This document shows positions 44,861-53,614 of a stretch of DNA of 64,000 nucleotides, piece after piece. Source of the stretch: Algoriphagus sp. AGSA1 (GTDB taxonomy: Bacteria > Bacteroidota > Bacteroidia > Cytophagales > Cyclobacteriaceae); contig NZ_JAJUWR010000010.1 in NCBI RefSeq assembly GCF_021390545.1, forward strand, positions 62,001 through 126,000. The letters run 5' to 3'. A program made the translations under genes and the position numbers. The notes below the pieces were generated by a model. The model saw nothing but the letters and a program-made list of their open reading frames with translations. It did not search any database and had not been told where the DNA came from. Position 1 is the stretch's first letter. The number at the start of each line of letters is the position of its first letter.

Positions 44861-45766
44861 ATGAAAACCATTTATCCCAAAGACCTTTCTACGCTTGAAT
44901 TTTATGGGTTATTGCAAGGAGCGGTGGCTCCAAGACCCATTGCCTTTGTGAGTACGATTGACATAGAAGGCAATGTCAACCTTAGCCCTTTCAGTTTTTT
45001 CAACCTGTTCAGTTCAGATCCTCCGATTCTTATTTTTTCTCCATTGAGGAGGATGAGGGATAATACCACAAAACATACCCTACAGAATGTGATGGAGGTG
45101 CCTGAGGTAGTCATCCATATAGTGCATTTTGGTATGGTGGAGCAGATGTCCCTCGCAAGTGCGGAATATGACAAGGGTGTCAACGAATTTGAAAAAGCGG
45201 GATTTACTCCATTGAAAAGCAATGAAGTCAGACCGCCCCGTATCAAGGAGGCACATGTGGCGTTTGAGTGCAAGGTGAATGAGGTGAAATCACTTGGGGA
45301 AAGTGGTGGAGCGGGCAATTTGGTGATCTGTGAGGTTCTGGCAGCTCATGTGAGGCAGGAGATCCTAGATGAAAAGGGAGTGATCGATCCTAAAAAGCTG
45401 GATGCCGTGGCTAGACTTGGTGGGAATTGGTATAGTAGGGCGAATGGTGCCTCTCTTTTTCAAATCCCAAAACCTGCCAGAAATCTGGGAATAGGAATAG
45501 ACCAGATGCCCGCATCGGTGAGGAATAGCATGATTCTTAGTGGAAACAATCTGGGGAGGCTGGGGAACGTGGAGGTTTTGCCAGGAGAGGCAGAGGTTGT
45601 CGCTTTTGGGAGAGGGCCTGAGATTCAGGAAATGAGGGTACGTTTCCAGCATGATCCCGATTCCCTGATTGATCATCTGCATTTATTGGCCAAAGAGGCC
45701 TTGGATGAAGATGATGTGACAAGAGCTTGGCTGATATTGTTGCAAACAAGTTTTGAAGGGCAGTAG
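44861..45766 (+). CDS. Flavin reductase family protein
   Basis: The 301-residue protein has an FMN-binding split barrel in the first 180 residues: GAVAPRPIAFVSTIDIEGNVN, LSPFSFFNLFSSDPPILIFSP (FMN-binding Ser/Phe), RDNTTKHTLQN, and HVAFECKVNEVKSLG. The last 100 residues are an extension common in Bacteroidota relatives. It is a cytoplasmic flavin or FMN-dependent reductase with unknown partner. It is divergent from the phosphatase-like gene (62-nt gap). Confidence 0.87.
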   Translation: MKTIYPKDLSTLEFYGLLQGAVAPRPIAFVSTIDIEGNVNLSPFSFFNLFSSDPPILIFSPLRRMRDNTTKHTLQNVMEVPEVVIHIVHFGMVEQMSLASAEYDKGVNEFEKAGFTPLKSNEVRPPRIKEAHVAFECKVNEVKSLGESGGAGNLVICEVLAAHVRQEILDEKGVIDPKKLDAVARLGGNWYSRANGASLFQIPKPARNLGIGIDQMPASVRNSMILSGNNLGRLGNVEVLPGEAEVVAFGRGPEIQEMRVRFQHDPDSLIDHLHLLAKEALDEDDVTRAWLILLQTSFEGQ

Positions 45767-45820
45767 GTATTCATAGTCTTCAGTAGGCAGTCAGTCTTCA
45801 GTGAGCAGTTGTAAGAAATC
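45766..45820. repeat. Degenerate CAGT-word DNA
   Basis: Overlapping copies of AGTCTTCAGTAGGCAGTCAG and TCTTCAGTGAGCAGT occur just after the flavin reductase stop. They resemble the CAGTGGGCAGTGTCCAGTC text at 28121 and CAGTGTTCAGTCACAGT at about 5811. Confidence 0.5.
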
Positions 45821-45980
45821 CTATGGTGCATTTATTATTTTACTGCCAGAAAAGAGGATATACATAAAATTGAAATGCACTTTTCATGTTTTCAGCATAC
45901 CTGAGCCTTTTTCATCAGGTCTGAGAAAAAAGCAGTGTTTTTGCCAAAGATTGGGCGAGCTCAGAAATGCTGAAGAAGGC

Positions 45981-46014
45981 AATAATAAAAGCGGCCTAGG
46001 CCGCTTTTATTATT
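45981..46014. terminator. Perfect 34-nt palindrome acting as sppA terminator
   Basis: AATAATAAAAGCGGCCT and its exact complement meet at a central CTAG. The palindrome overlaps the sppA stop codon (46012-46010). A and T tracts on both sides make it a bidirectional terminator. Confidence 0.8.
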
Positions 46015-47776
46015 TAATGATGATGTCCTGTGGTATTCTCACCTGAATGCCTTCGTAGGATTTTATTTTTTCTACCTGTTGATAGAGTGTGTAGTTGGTT
46101 CCTAATTCACCCTTAAGAATTTTTGTTTGGACATTTTTCCCAAAATCTTCCAATAGGGTTTCTATCCAGGATTTTTGAGCTGGGTAATATACCACCCGAT
46201 AATCATCTCCCGCACCGATTCTCTCAGCGGCAAGTTTGATGGTGGTATTCAGGCCACCCAATACATCTACTAAGCCACGCTCTTTTGCTTGGTTCCCTGT
46301 CCATACGCGTCCTGATGCTATTTCTTTCACGGCTTCTGTGGACATTCCCCTTCCTTCGGACACGCGTGAGATGAATGTTTCATAGCCTTCCTCTATGAGG
46401 TTTTGAATGATGGATCGCTCCACATCGGTCATAGGTCTGGTAGGATTCATGAAATCTGACAATTCACCAGTTTTCACCACGTCAGTAGTGATTCCAAGTT
46501 TGTCATTCAACAGCTCCTGGGCGTTGAACATCATTCCGAAAATACCTATAGATCCAGTGATGGTATTCGGCTGAGCCACGATCGTATCAGCTGGGGCAGA
46601 AATATAGTAACCGCCGGAAGCCGCTACTTCTCCCATGGAGACATAGACCGGTTTGGCTTTTTTGGCTTCGGCCATTTCTCTCCAGATCACCTCTGAGGCC
46701 ACTATGGATCCTCCAGGAGAGTTTACGCGGAGGACGATAGCTTTGATATTGTCGTCTTTACGGGCTTTTCTGATTTCTTTGGCGAATTTATCAGAACTGA
46801 TCACCCCATCTGCTTTACCTCCGACGATCTCACCTTCCGCTACTATTACAGCGATTCTATTGGAAGAAGTGATGTTTTTTGATTTGACAGTAGAGTTAAG
46901 ATCTGTGGCATTAATCGTTTTGATGTCATCATCTTCATCTATGCCCAGTTTATCTTTCAGTTTGGAAAGTACTTGGTCAAAATAGAGTAAATCAGTTGCA
47001 AGGCCATAGGTAACAGCGTCGTCCGGCTTGCGTACCAGCATCAGGTCATTGATTTTTTTCAGTGAGTCATAAGCTACCCCTCTTGATTCAGCTATCTCAT
47101 GCAGGGCAAATTGATTCATATCATCCAGAAATGACTGGGTTTGTAACCTGGCCTCGGGGCTGCTTTTTTCTAAAATGAATGGTTCTACTGCAGATTTGAA
47201 TTCACCCACCCTGAATATTTCAGGTTTCACGCCTACTTTTTCAAACAAACCTTTGAAGAAAATCCCCTCTGCGGAGAACCCGTTGAAATCTATTCCTCCA
47301 AGTGGATTTAAGTAAATTTCATCTGCCACTGAGGCGACATAATAACCGCCTTCCGTATAGGCTTCATCATAGGCAAGAATGAATTTTCCGGAGGTTTTGA
47401 AGTCCAGTAGTGCTTCCCTCAGCTCTAGCAAGCTGGCCTGACCTGCGAATACCATTCCGGTATTGAGGTAAATACCTTTAATTTTATCGTTATCTTTAGC
47501 CTCTGCTATGGCTTTTTTCAGATTGAGGAGCCCGGCAGTGAGATCCTGACCAAATGGATTGCCTAAGCTGGAGAAATCCATATCATCTTCAGAAGTACGC
47601 TCCACGATAGTTCTTCCGTTCAGATCTAGGTGTAGGACGGTGTTCTCACTCACCGTGACTTTGTCGCTCCCCGTCGCCGCCAGCATTCCGATCAAGCCAA
47701 ACATCACAAGCACACTCAATATGCTAAAAACAAAAAGCCCGACGATGACTGCCAGTACATTTCCTAAGAATTTCAT
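46010..47776 (-). CDS. sppA: Signal peptide peptidase SppA, 67K type
   Basis: The 588-residue inner-membrane protease degrades cleaved signal peptides. An N-terminal anchor (about 5-33) precedes two tandem protease domains: the first contains the catalytic-Lys region (YDEAYTEGGYYVASVADEIY), the second the Ser nucleophile in MGEVAASGGYYISAPADTIV, followed by TGSIGIFGMMFN. The length matches the full 67K type. The stop codon overlaps its terminator palindrome. It is divergent from folK. Confidence 0.93.
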   Translation of the reverse strand: MKFLGNVLAVIVGLFVFSILSVLVMFGLIGMLAATGSDKVTVSENTVLHLDLNGRTIVERTSEDDMDFSSLGNPFGQDLTAGLLNLKKAIAEAKDNDKIKGIYLNTGMVFAGQASLLELREALLDFKTSGKFILAYDEAYTEGGYYVASVADEIYLNPLGGIDFNGFSAEGIFFKGLFEKVGVKPEIFRVGEFKSAVEPFILEKSSPEARLQTQSFLDDMNQFALHEIAESRGVAYDSLKKINDLMLVRKPDDAVTYGLATDLLYFDQVLSKLKDKLGIDEDDDIKTINATDLNSTVKSKNITSSNRIAVIVAEGEIVGGKADGVISSDKFAKEIRKARKDDNIKAIVLRVNSPGGSIVASEVIWREMAEAKKAKPVYVSMGEVAASGGYYISAPADTIVAQPNTITGSIGIFGMMFNAQELLNDKLGITTDVVKTGELSDFMNPTRPMTDVERSIIQNLIEEGYETFISRVSEGRGMSTEAVKEIASGRVWTGNQAKERGLVDVLGGLNTTIKLAAERIGAGDDYRVVYYPAQKSWIETLLEDFGKNVQTKILKGELGTNYTLYQQVEKIKSYEGIQVRIPQDIIIK

Positions 47777-47847
47777 AAGCTAGATTATTTGAAGTTCCAA
47801 AATAACCTAATTTGGACCATGATTACAAAAACAATAATGTACTGAGC

Positions 47848-48333
47848 ATGTTTGAGAAAGCCGTTTTATTACTAGGAGGGAATAAAGGCGAAAGATTGAT
47901 GCTTTTAAATGCAGCGGTAGAGGCTGTGTCGAAACTTGGCGAAGTCACACTTCTCTCTAAGATTTATGAAACCGAAGCATGGGGAGGAGTAGCCAATGGG
48001 GCTTTCTTGAACCAACTGATTCAAATAAAAACAGCCTACTCTCCACCTGAACTCTTGGCTTTTATCCAGCAAATAGAAACTGATCTTGGGAGAAAAAGAG
48101 ATGAACACTGGGGAGATCGCACAATGGATATTGATATTATTTATTTTGGTGAAAGAGTGATAGACTCTCCCGAATTACACATTCCCCATCCATTTATAGG
48201 GGCAAGGAAATTCGTTCTTGTGCCTTTGGTTGAAATCCTGCCGGATTATATTCACCCGATTATAGGCAAAACCAATCGACAGATGCTTATCGAATGTAAG
48301 GATGAAAGTGAGGTGAGGGTGTGGGAATGCTAA
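47848..48333 (+). CDS. folK: 2-amino-4-hydroxy-6-hydroxymethyldihydropteridine pyrophosphokinase
   Basis: The 161-residue enzyme (from MFEKAVLLLGGNKGERLMLL) pyrophosphorylates the pterin in folate synthesis. HPPK motifs are present: LLGGNKG, LSKIYETEAWGG, FLNQLIQIKT, RKRDEHWGDRTMDIDIIYFG and IPHPFIGARKFVLVPL. ATG 47848 fits the family N terminus; an in-frame TTG at 47812 would add 12 unrelated residues. No other folate genes lie nearby. Confidence 0.92.
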   Translation: MFEKAVLLLGGNKGERLMLLNAAVEAVSKLGEVTLLSKIYETEAWGGVANGAFLNQLIQIKTAYSPPELLAFIQQIETDLGRKRDEHWGDRTMDIDIIYFGERVIDSPELHIPHPFIGARKFVLVPLVEILPDYIHPIIGKTNRQMLIECKDESEVRVWEC

Positions 48334-48380
48334 TGATTTTCTACCCTCCTGCTTCTCCTCCTGTGTGTATCGAAATAAAA

Positions 48381-48419
48381 AAGCTTGATTCAAAATCTTT
48401 ATAATTTGAACCAAGCTTA
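48381..48419 (-). terminator. Long terminator hairpin between folK and fabD
   Basis: AAGCTTG / CAAGCTT continues into TTCAAA / TTTGAA after one mismatch, with a loop of about 10 nt. On the minus strand it is followed by TTTTTTATTTC, so it serves fabD and perhaps folK. Confidence 0.75.
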
Positions 48420-48461
48420 TGTATTGATTTCTCTGCGCTTCTCTATGAGACCTTAGTGGAC

Positions 48462-49337
48462 TTAGAGCCCTGAAACCTCAGCTTCAGAATGTATTTTCTT
48501 GACCAGCCCTTGGAGTACTTTACCAGGGCCACACTCCACAAACATTTTTGCCCCATCAGCTACCATATTTTGTACGGATTGGGTCCATTTCACAGGAGCA
48601 GTCAGTTGGGCGATGAGGTTTGCTTTGATTTCCGAAACTTCAGTAACCGCAGTTGTGCTTACATTTTGGTAAACAGGACAGCTTGGTGTATGAAAATCAG
48701 TAGCTTCTATCGCTTTTTGTAATTTTTCGCGTGCAGGTTCCATCAATGGGGAATGAAAAGCTCCTCCCACAGGAAGGGGTATTGCGCGCTTGGCTCCGGC
48801 CTCTTTCATTTTTACGCAGGCGATTTCTATTCCCTTATTTGATCCGGAGATCACCAGCTGACCTGGGCAATTATAGTTTGCCGGTACCACCACCTCTTCA
48901 GTGATGCTGGCACAGATTTCTTCTACTTTTTCGTCTGCCAATCCTAGGATAGCAGCCATAGTGGAAGGGTTGATCTCACAGGCCTCCTGCATGGCCAGTG
49001 CTCTTTGATGGACTAGCTTAAGACCATCTTCAAAAGCTAAGGTGTCATTGGCAACAAGGGCGGAAAGCTCGCCTAACGAATGACCTGCTACCATGTCCGG
49101 GGCGAAATCAGGAGTTGTTTTAGCCAAAATTACAGAATGAAGAAATACCGCAGGCTGTGTTACGTTGGTTTGTTGTAGTTGCTCTGCAGTTCCCTCAAAC
49201 ATGATGTCCGTGATACGGAAGCCCAGGATCTCATTTGCTTGCTCAAACAGTTCTTTCGCTTTGGGATTTTCTTCATAAAGTTCTTTTCCCATTCCTGGGA
49301 ACTGGGCACCTTGGCCCGGAAAAACAAATGCCTTCAT
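48462..49337 (-). CDS. fabD: ACP S-malonyltransferase
   Basis: The 291-residue enzyme transfers malonyl from CoA to acyl carrier protein. It shows FVFPGQGAQFPGMGKELYEE, the GHSLGE nucleophile elbow (DMVAGHSLGELSALV), an Arg in HQRALAMQ, VGGAFHSPLMEPA with the catalytic His, and VECGPGKVLQGLVKKI. It is monocistronic in this context, with its own promoter and terminator. Confidence 0.95.
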   Translation of the reverse strand: MKAFVFPGQGAQFPGMGKELYEENPKAKELFEQANEILGFRITDIMFEGTAEQLQQTNVTQPAVFLHSVILAKTTPDFAPDMVAGHSLGELSALVANDTLAFEDGLKLVHQRALAMQEACEINPSTMAAILGLADEKVEEICASITEEVVVPANYNCPGQLVISGSNKGIEIACVKMKEAGAKRAIPLPVGGAFHSPLMEPAREKLQKAIEATDFHTPSCPVYQNVSTTAVTEVSEIKANLIAQLTAPVKWTQSVQNMVADGAKMFVECGPGKVLQGLVKKIHSEAEVSGL

Positions 49338-49361
49338 TGACTAGTGTGATTTTGTTCGGGG

Positions 49362-49369
49362 CAAATATA
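49362..49369 (-). promoter_or_regulatory. -7 box (TATATTTG) of fabD
   Basis: It is a perfect TAnnTTTG on the minus strand, 24 nt before the fabD ATG. A TTG lies 23 nt further upstream, at the long end of the accepted spacing. Confidence 0.5.
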
Positions 49370-49404
49370 AGGCTTTTCCCAAAGTGAGTCTGCAAGGTGA
49401 AAGT

Positions 49405-49848
49405 TCAGGAATCTAAGCTGAGTCCGGTTTGGCGTAATGTTTCTTCAGAAAGAAATTTTGATTTTTCCTCTGGGGTAGGGAGACGGCAGGTATTTTTTTT
49501 GCCAAACCAGCGATACCGGTTTTTGCCGATCCAATTATATATTGGATCCCGTAGGGATTTGGGCAAAAGAATAATGGGATATAATACAGGCCATAGTCCT
49601 GAGAGCTTATTGGCTATTCTCAGTGCAGCGCTGCTTTTATAGTATATCTTGCCGTTTTCCAACAGGACCAATGAGTCAAGGTAATCTTCCCTTACTTCAA
49701 ATCCGGAAAGGATTTTTCTGCTGAAATCATCCTGCAATGCTCCCACCAAAAAGTGATCTTTCTTATCTCTTCGGATCACAAAATCTATGGAAGCATTGCA
49801 AAGATTGCATACGCCATCAAAGAATATGATGGATTTGTTTGCCATCAT
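49405..49848 (-). CDS. DCC family thiol-disulfide oxidoreductase (DUF393)
   Basis: The 147-residue protein starts MMANKSIIFFDGVCNLCNAS. The DxxCxxC motif defines the DCC family, thought to be thioredoxin-like redox proteins. Further family marks are VGALQDDFSRKIL, SAALRIANKLSGLWPVLYPI and RDPIYNWIGKNRYRWFGKK. It overlaps the upstream gliding-type protein gene by 4 nt, so the two are co-translated although the partner is secreted. Confidence 0.87.
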   Translation of the reverse strand: MMANKSIIFFDGVCNLCNASIDFVIRRDKKDHFLVGALQDDFSRKILSGFEVREDYLDSLVLLENGKIYYKSSAALRIANKLSGLWPVLYPIILLPKSLRDPIYNWIGKNRYRWFGKKNTCRLPTPEEKSKFLSEETLRQTGLSLDS

Positions 49849-52625
49849 CTAAGGAGCTGTATCGTTCCTTTTAGAGTTTGCTCTTTGAGCGCAGGATCGA
49901 GTACATCGAAGATTACATTGCCAGAATAGTAGTAAGTGCCTGCTGGCAGTTCATTTCCGTTTTTATCTCTTCCATCCCAGCGGATATAGATGTCATTCTC
50001 CGCAGATTCCAGACTATTGTATGAAAATACTTCTACTCCCCATCTGTTCACAATGAAGATCTCCACTCCCTGGACAAATCGAGGACATTGTGGAAAAGGG
50101 TTGTTAAAGGCCATAAAGGTCTCGTTGAAACCATCACCATTTGGGGTGAATGCATTTGGCAGGACGTAATTAGGACAATTATCCACGCACACAATATTGC
50201 TAGGCTCAGATTCGTTTCCAGACCTATCCACAGCCGTGATGTAATAACACCCGCGGTAATTTGGCAAGTTGGTAATAGTAGTTTCCAGTTGCAGTGATGA
50301 TAGCGTAGCTACTAATTCAAATTGACCTGATTCTCCTTCAGGTGTAAAATATAATCTGTAGCTGCTGAGTTCATCATCACACTCTCCTGAGAAATCAGGT
50401 GTCCAGCTTAAATCATGCTCATAGGTGGAGTTGTTGCAGGGAACCTCAGCAAGATAGGCAGAGCACTCAGGTCCTTCAAAAGTAAGCACTGGCGGACAAG
50501 GCAATCGGTTGTCATCCGGCATGCCACATACGATTTGTGATTTGTTTTCCAAAGGATAGACTAACCCGCTTACATTATAAGACCCTTTGGTAATCACATA
50601 ATAACAATACTCGATTTCTTTATTGAGAGGAATGCCGTTGAAACTGCCATCATCAAGGAAGGTGTAGCCTTCTGTAGTCACATCTACTTCTGCGATCTTC
50701 ACAAAAGTATCTTCGTCAGCTGCGTCAGCATCAGTTTTGTTTCTATAGACCTCATGTTTGAATTCACTAACAGCATTGTTCCAAGGAACGGTAAATTGCC
50801 AATTTACTTCAATGGCCTCATTGATGATAGTCAGGTCTGCCCATACAGAAGAGGCTTTGGAAGAAGTGTCGATTTTGGTGTTTCTGTCTAGCAAGACCAC
50901 CTCATAATTGTAAACCAAAGACGCTGTGTTCAGACCTGTGTCAGTAAAAAGCGTGTCTGAAGTTACTCCCAAAGATACCTGTCCCGTATTTCCTGTAAAT
51001 CCGGAGCTTCTAAGTAATTCATAGCTGTATGGGCCAGGAAATTGCACTTTGTCTATATCATATGGAGGAGTCCATTTTACAAATATCTCTCCCGCTGTAG
51101 GATCGGTTTCTTCCACACTTACATTAGTAATGATGGGTACATCCACATCTATGGTGACACAGATTTCTTCTGAGACTATGCTTTCCCCAAGTCTAGGCTC
51201 TGGAAAAGCAGCGACCAATCTATAGCAATATGTGTTGCCTGGAGCCAATCCATCCCCTCCGTTTGTGTCAAGGAAATCTTGTGTCTGCATGTTGGTCGTT
51301 CCTATCAATTCGTAGCCTGCACGGATTCCGGTCTCGCAACTATCAGGCTGGTAGGGATCAGAATTGATTCTCCTCCAGACCTGCATTTCAGATGCGGAAT
51401 TGGCACATACATAGGGATCCCAGTTTAGTTCCACTGACCTCCCGGACATCTGTTCTATCTCATCAAAAACAGGGGGAGGTCCCACAACTTTGATCCGCCA
51501 GGTCTTGATGTCCACTAACGCTGGGCCAGATCTAGGTTGGTCAGTGATACGCACCCGTACTTCATATTCCCTGGCACGCACATGGTTGCAGACGGTCTGC
51601 CAATTGAAGTTTACTATACCTGGGGAGGGTTGGAATGCACTTTCAGGTGAGTAGCTCGCCGGGGAAGAAGTGATTTCCATGGGTTCTCCAAAAACCTCAA
51701 TTCTTACCGGGTCACCATCAGGGTCTTCTCCTTGGATGATTTCCTCAATAAGTGTTCCTGCTTCTACGCAGAGATCAGGCGGCAGAATCAGCTCTGGTCT
51801 TCGATTGTTCGAATTTTCTATAATGATCTGCATATCCCTGACCACACTGCCTATGAGCTCCCACTTGCCGTTCAGTTTTCTGTATTCATTTACCCGGAAT
51901 GCGATGTTAAACTGCCCTGCAGTACCGGGCGCGTCCCACACCAGATCACCTGTGACAGGATCCAAGGTCAGGAATGCAGGGGTAGTCCCGTCTTCCTGAC
52001 TGAAGCTGAATTCTGAGGATGCCGGACTTCTATAATTGTTTACCGGTCTTTGAAAAGCTTGCTTAGGTACATCCATCACATATGCAAGGCTATCTCCATC
52101 CGGGTCGTAAGCCCCGGGGTTGTGGATATACCTCACGTTTACAGCTCCGTTATCCACGGGAGGGATGGTCAGGACGGGTGAGTTGTTTACTCCAATGAAA
52201 GGGTCTATGGTAATGGTGGTCTCCACATAAAACGGTGTATCTACCGAATTGTCCATGTTCAGGGTACGGTCATTTCGGTTTTGCTCCAAAAAGCGGATGG
52301 TGTAGGTGCCAGGGCCCTGAAAAGTATGTTCAATGACAAAGGTATTTTTCTCGATTTGGTTTCCTAGATCCTCTACAAGTTCAAATGCACTTTCTGTATT
52401 TAGCCCATCTACGACTCTTCCGTCGCCAAAATCTATTGTTCCCGGGCCAAAAATCACATTCGATCTGGTATCCGTATATCCTACTACCGTGATTTTATAT
52501 ACCAAGGATTGTGGTGATTGCCGCTCTGCTGTGATTTCACCAGCCCTAATATGTGTGGCCCAAGCTTCAGAAATTCCGGTTATCAGAAATATTAGAAAAA
52601 GTCCGAGGGCGAGTTTCAGCTTCAT
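49845..52625 (-). CDS. Large secreted protein with gliding-motility-type C-terminal sorting domain
   Basis: The protein has about 926 residues. It begins MKLKLALGLFLIFLITGISE, a signal peptide; the upstream in-frame ATG at 52640 is less suitable. After THIRAGEITAERQSPQSLVY come repeated beta-sandwich/fibronectin-like modules and a Cys-rich stretch near residues 740-840. The C-terminal CHU_C domain reads VLPNAFTPNGDGFNETFM, VEIFIVNRWGVEVFSY and ELPAGTYYYSGNVIF, a type-B T9SS sorting signal. It is therefore predicted to be surface-exposed or secreted by the type IX system. The role (adhesion, motility or matrix) is unknown. Confidence 0.88.
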   Translation of the reverse strand: MKLKLALGLFLIFLITGISEAWATHIRAGEITAERQSPQSLVYKITVVGYTDTRSNVIFGPGTIDFGDGRVVDGLNTESAFELVEDLGNQIEKNTFVIEHTFQGPGTYTIRFLEQNRNDRTLNMDNSVDTPFYVETTITIDPFIGVNNSPVLTIPPVDNGAVNVRYIHNPGAYDPDGDSLAYVMDVPKQAFQRPVNNYRSPASSEFSFSQEDGTTPAFLTLDPVTGDLVWDAPGTAGQFNIAFRVNEYRKLNGKWELIGSVVRDMQIIIENSNNRRPELILPPDLCVEAGTLIEEIIQGEDPDGDPVRIEVFGEPMEITSSPASYSPESAFQPSPGIVNFNWQTVCNHVRAREYEVRVRITDQPRSGPALVDIKTWRIKVVGPPPVFDEIEQMSGRSVELNWDPYVCANSASEMQVWRRINSDPYQPDSCETGIRAGYELIGTTNMQTQDFLDTNGGDGLAPGNTYCYRLVAAFPEPRLGESIVSEEICVTIDVDVPIITNVSVEETDPTAGEIFVKWTPPYDIDKVQFPGPYSYELLRSSGFTGNTGQVSLGVTSDTLFTDTGLNTASLVYNYEVVLLDRNTKIDTSSKASSVWADLTIINEAIEVNWQFTVPWNNAVSEFKHEVYRNKTDADAADEDTFVKIAEVDVTTEGYTFLDDGSFNGIPLNKEIEYCYYVITKGSYNVSGLVYPLENKSQIVCGMPDDNRLPCPPVLTFEGPECSAYLAEVPCNNSTYEHDLSWTPDFSGECDDELSSYRLYFTPEGESGQFELVATLSSLQLETTITNLPNYRGCYYITAVDRSGNESEPSNIVCVDNCPNYVLPNAFTPNGDGFNETFMAFNNPFPQCPRFVQGVEIFIVNRWGVEVFSYNSLESAENDIYIRWDGRDKNGNELPAGTYYYSGNVIFDVLDPALKEQTLKGTIQLLR

Positions 52626-52846
52626 GTTGGTCAAAGTCATTAGTAAGGAAAGATAGAATGTACGAATTTATTCCATTTTCAGGTTTTTACTATACTATCT
52701 TCTTGTACGAAAGAAACGGAAATAAGTAGAAAATCCCCGTAAAATCAAACGTATAATCTTTTCTTCGGGTTATTCGGGGAGATATTTCCTAGAGGAGTAT
52801 TCCCTATTTAGAACTGATTAAAATAAGGAAAGTGCCTTAGATTGGA

Positions 52847-52877
52847 TTGTTTGCTAGTTGTTCGGCATGTAAATTTG
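52847..52877 (+). promoter_or_regulatory. Promoter of sdhCAB
   Basis: TTG at 52847-52849, a 20-nt spacer and TAAATTTG at 52870-52877 fit the Bacteroidota consensus. The sdhC ATG is 46 nt downstream. Confidence 0.65.
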
Positions 52878-52923
52878 GCAGTAATAATCAAAGATTTCGT
52901 TTTAATCTAATCACTAAAATTGT

Positions 52924-53604
52924 ATGAGCTGGGTTACAAAAACCTTGAGTAGCACAATAGGCAGGAAACTGATCATGGCATTGACCGGGCTTTTCCTGAT
53001 TCTGTTTCTAATAGGTCACGTGTCGGGGAACATGTTATTGTTCAAGGATGATGGCGGGGAGGCATTTAATATTTATGCGCACTTCATGACCACCAATCCG
53101 GCAGTAAAGCTACTTTCTTACCTGACTTACATTTCCATCATTGGACATGTGATTTTCTCCATCTGGCTTTCCAAAAGAAACAGAGCCGCTCGTCCGATAG
53201 GTTATGGTGTTTCTACTCCTCCCTCGACCTCTTTTTCATCCAGAAATATGGGGATATTGGGAACCATCATTTTTATTTTCCTAGTTGTTCATTTGCAGGG
53301 TTTTTGGGCTCAGATGCATTGGGGAGAACTTCCTTATGTAACCTATGCTGGCGAGGAATATAAGGATCTCTACAGTATAGTTGTTTTTGCTTTTCAAAAT
53401 GAGTTAATGGTAATAGGGTATGTAATCGCAATGGCATTCCTTGCGTTTCACCTCTCCCACGGTTTTTCCAGCGCTTTCCAAACCCTTGGTTTAAACCATA
53501 GAAAATATTCTCCGGCCATCCACACGGTAGGAATACTCTTCAGTATTCTGGTGCCGATTTTATTTGCCAGCATGCCAGTTTATATCTATTTCACACAGAG
53601 CTAA
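52924..53604 (+). CDS. sdhC: Succinate dehydrogenase cytochrome b subunit (type B)
   Basis: The 226-residue membrane anchor has five predicted helices, as in the fused C-type anchor of type-B succinate dehydrogenase/fumarate reductase. Haem-ligand His candidates are in [37 protein letters not shown] and [16 protein letters not shown]. It anchors SdhAB and passes electrons to the quinone pool. It is first in the operon. The flavoprotein gene starts 10 nt downstream. Confidence 0.93.
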   Translation: MSWVTKTLSSTIGRKLIMALTGLFLILFLIGHVSGNMLLFKDDGGEAFNIYAHFMTTNPAVKLLSYLTYISIIGHVIFSIWLSKRNRAARPIGYGVSTPPSTSFSSRNMGILGTIIFIFLVVHLQGFWAQMHWGELPYVTYAGEEYKDLYSIVVFAFQNELMVIGYVIAMAFLAFHLSHGFSSAFQTLGLNHRKYSPAIHTVGILFSILVPILFASMPVYIYFTQS

Positions 53605-53614
53605 TCAGTCCCTC

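Noticed and set aside
45801-46046. 81-codon plus-strand frame
   Set aside because: It runs across the repeat-derived text and into the sppA terminator palindrome; no coding features.
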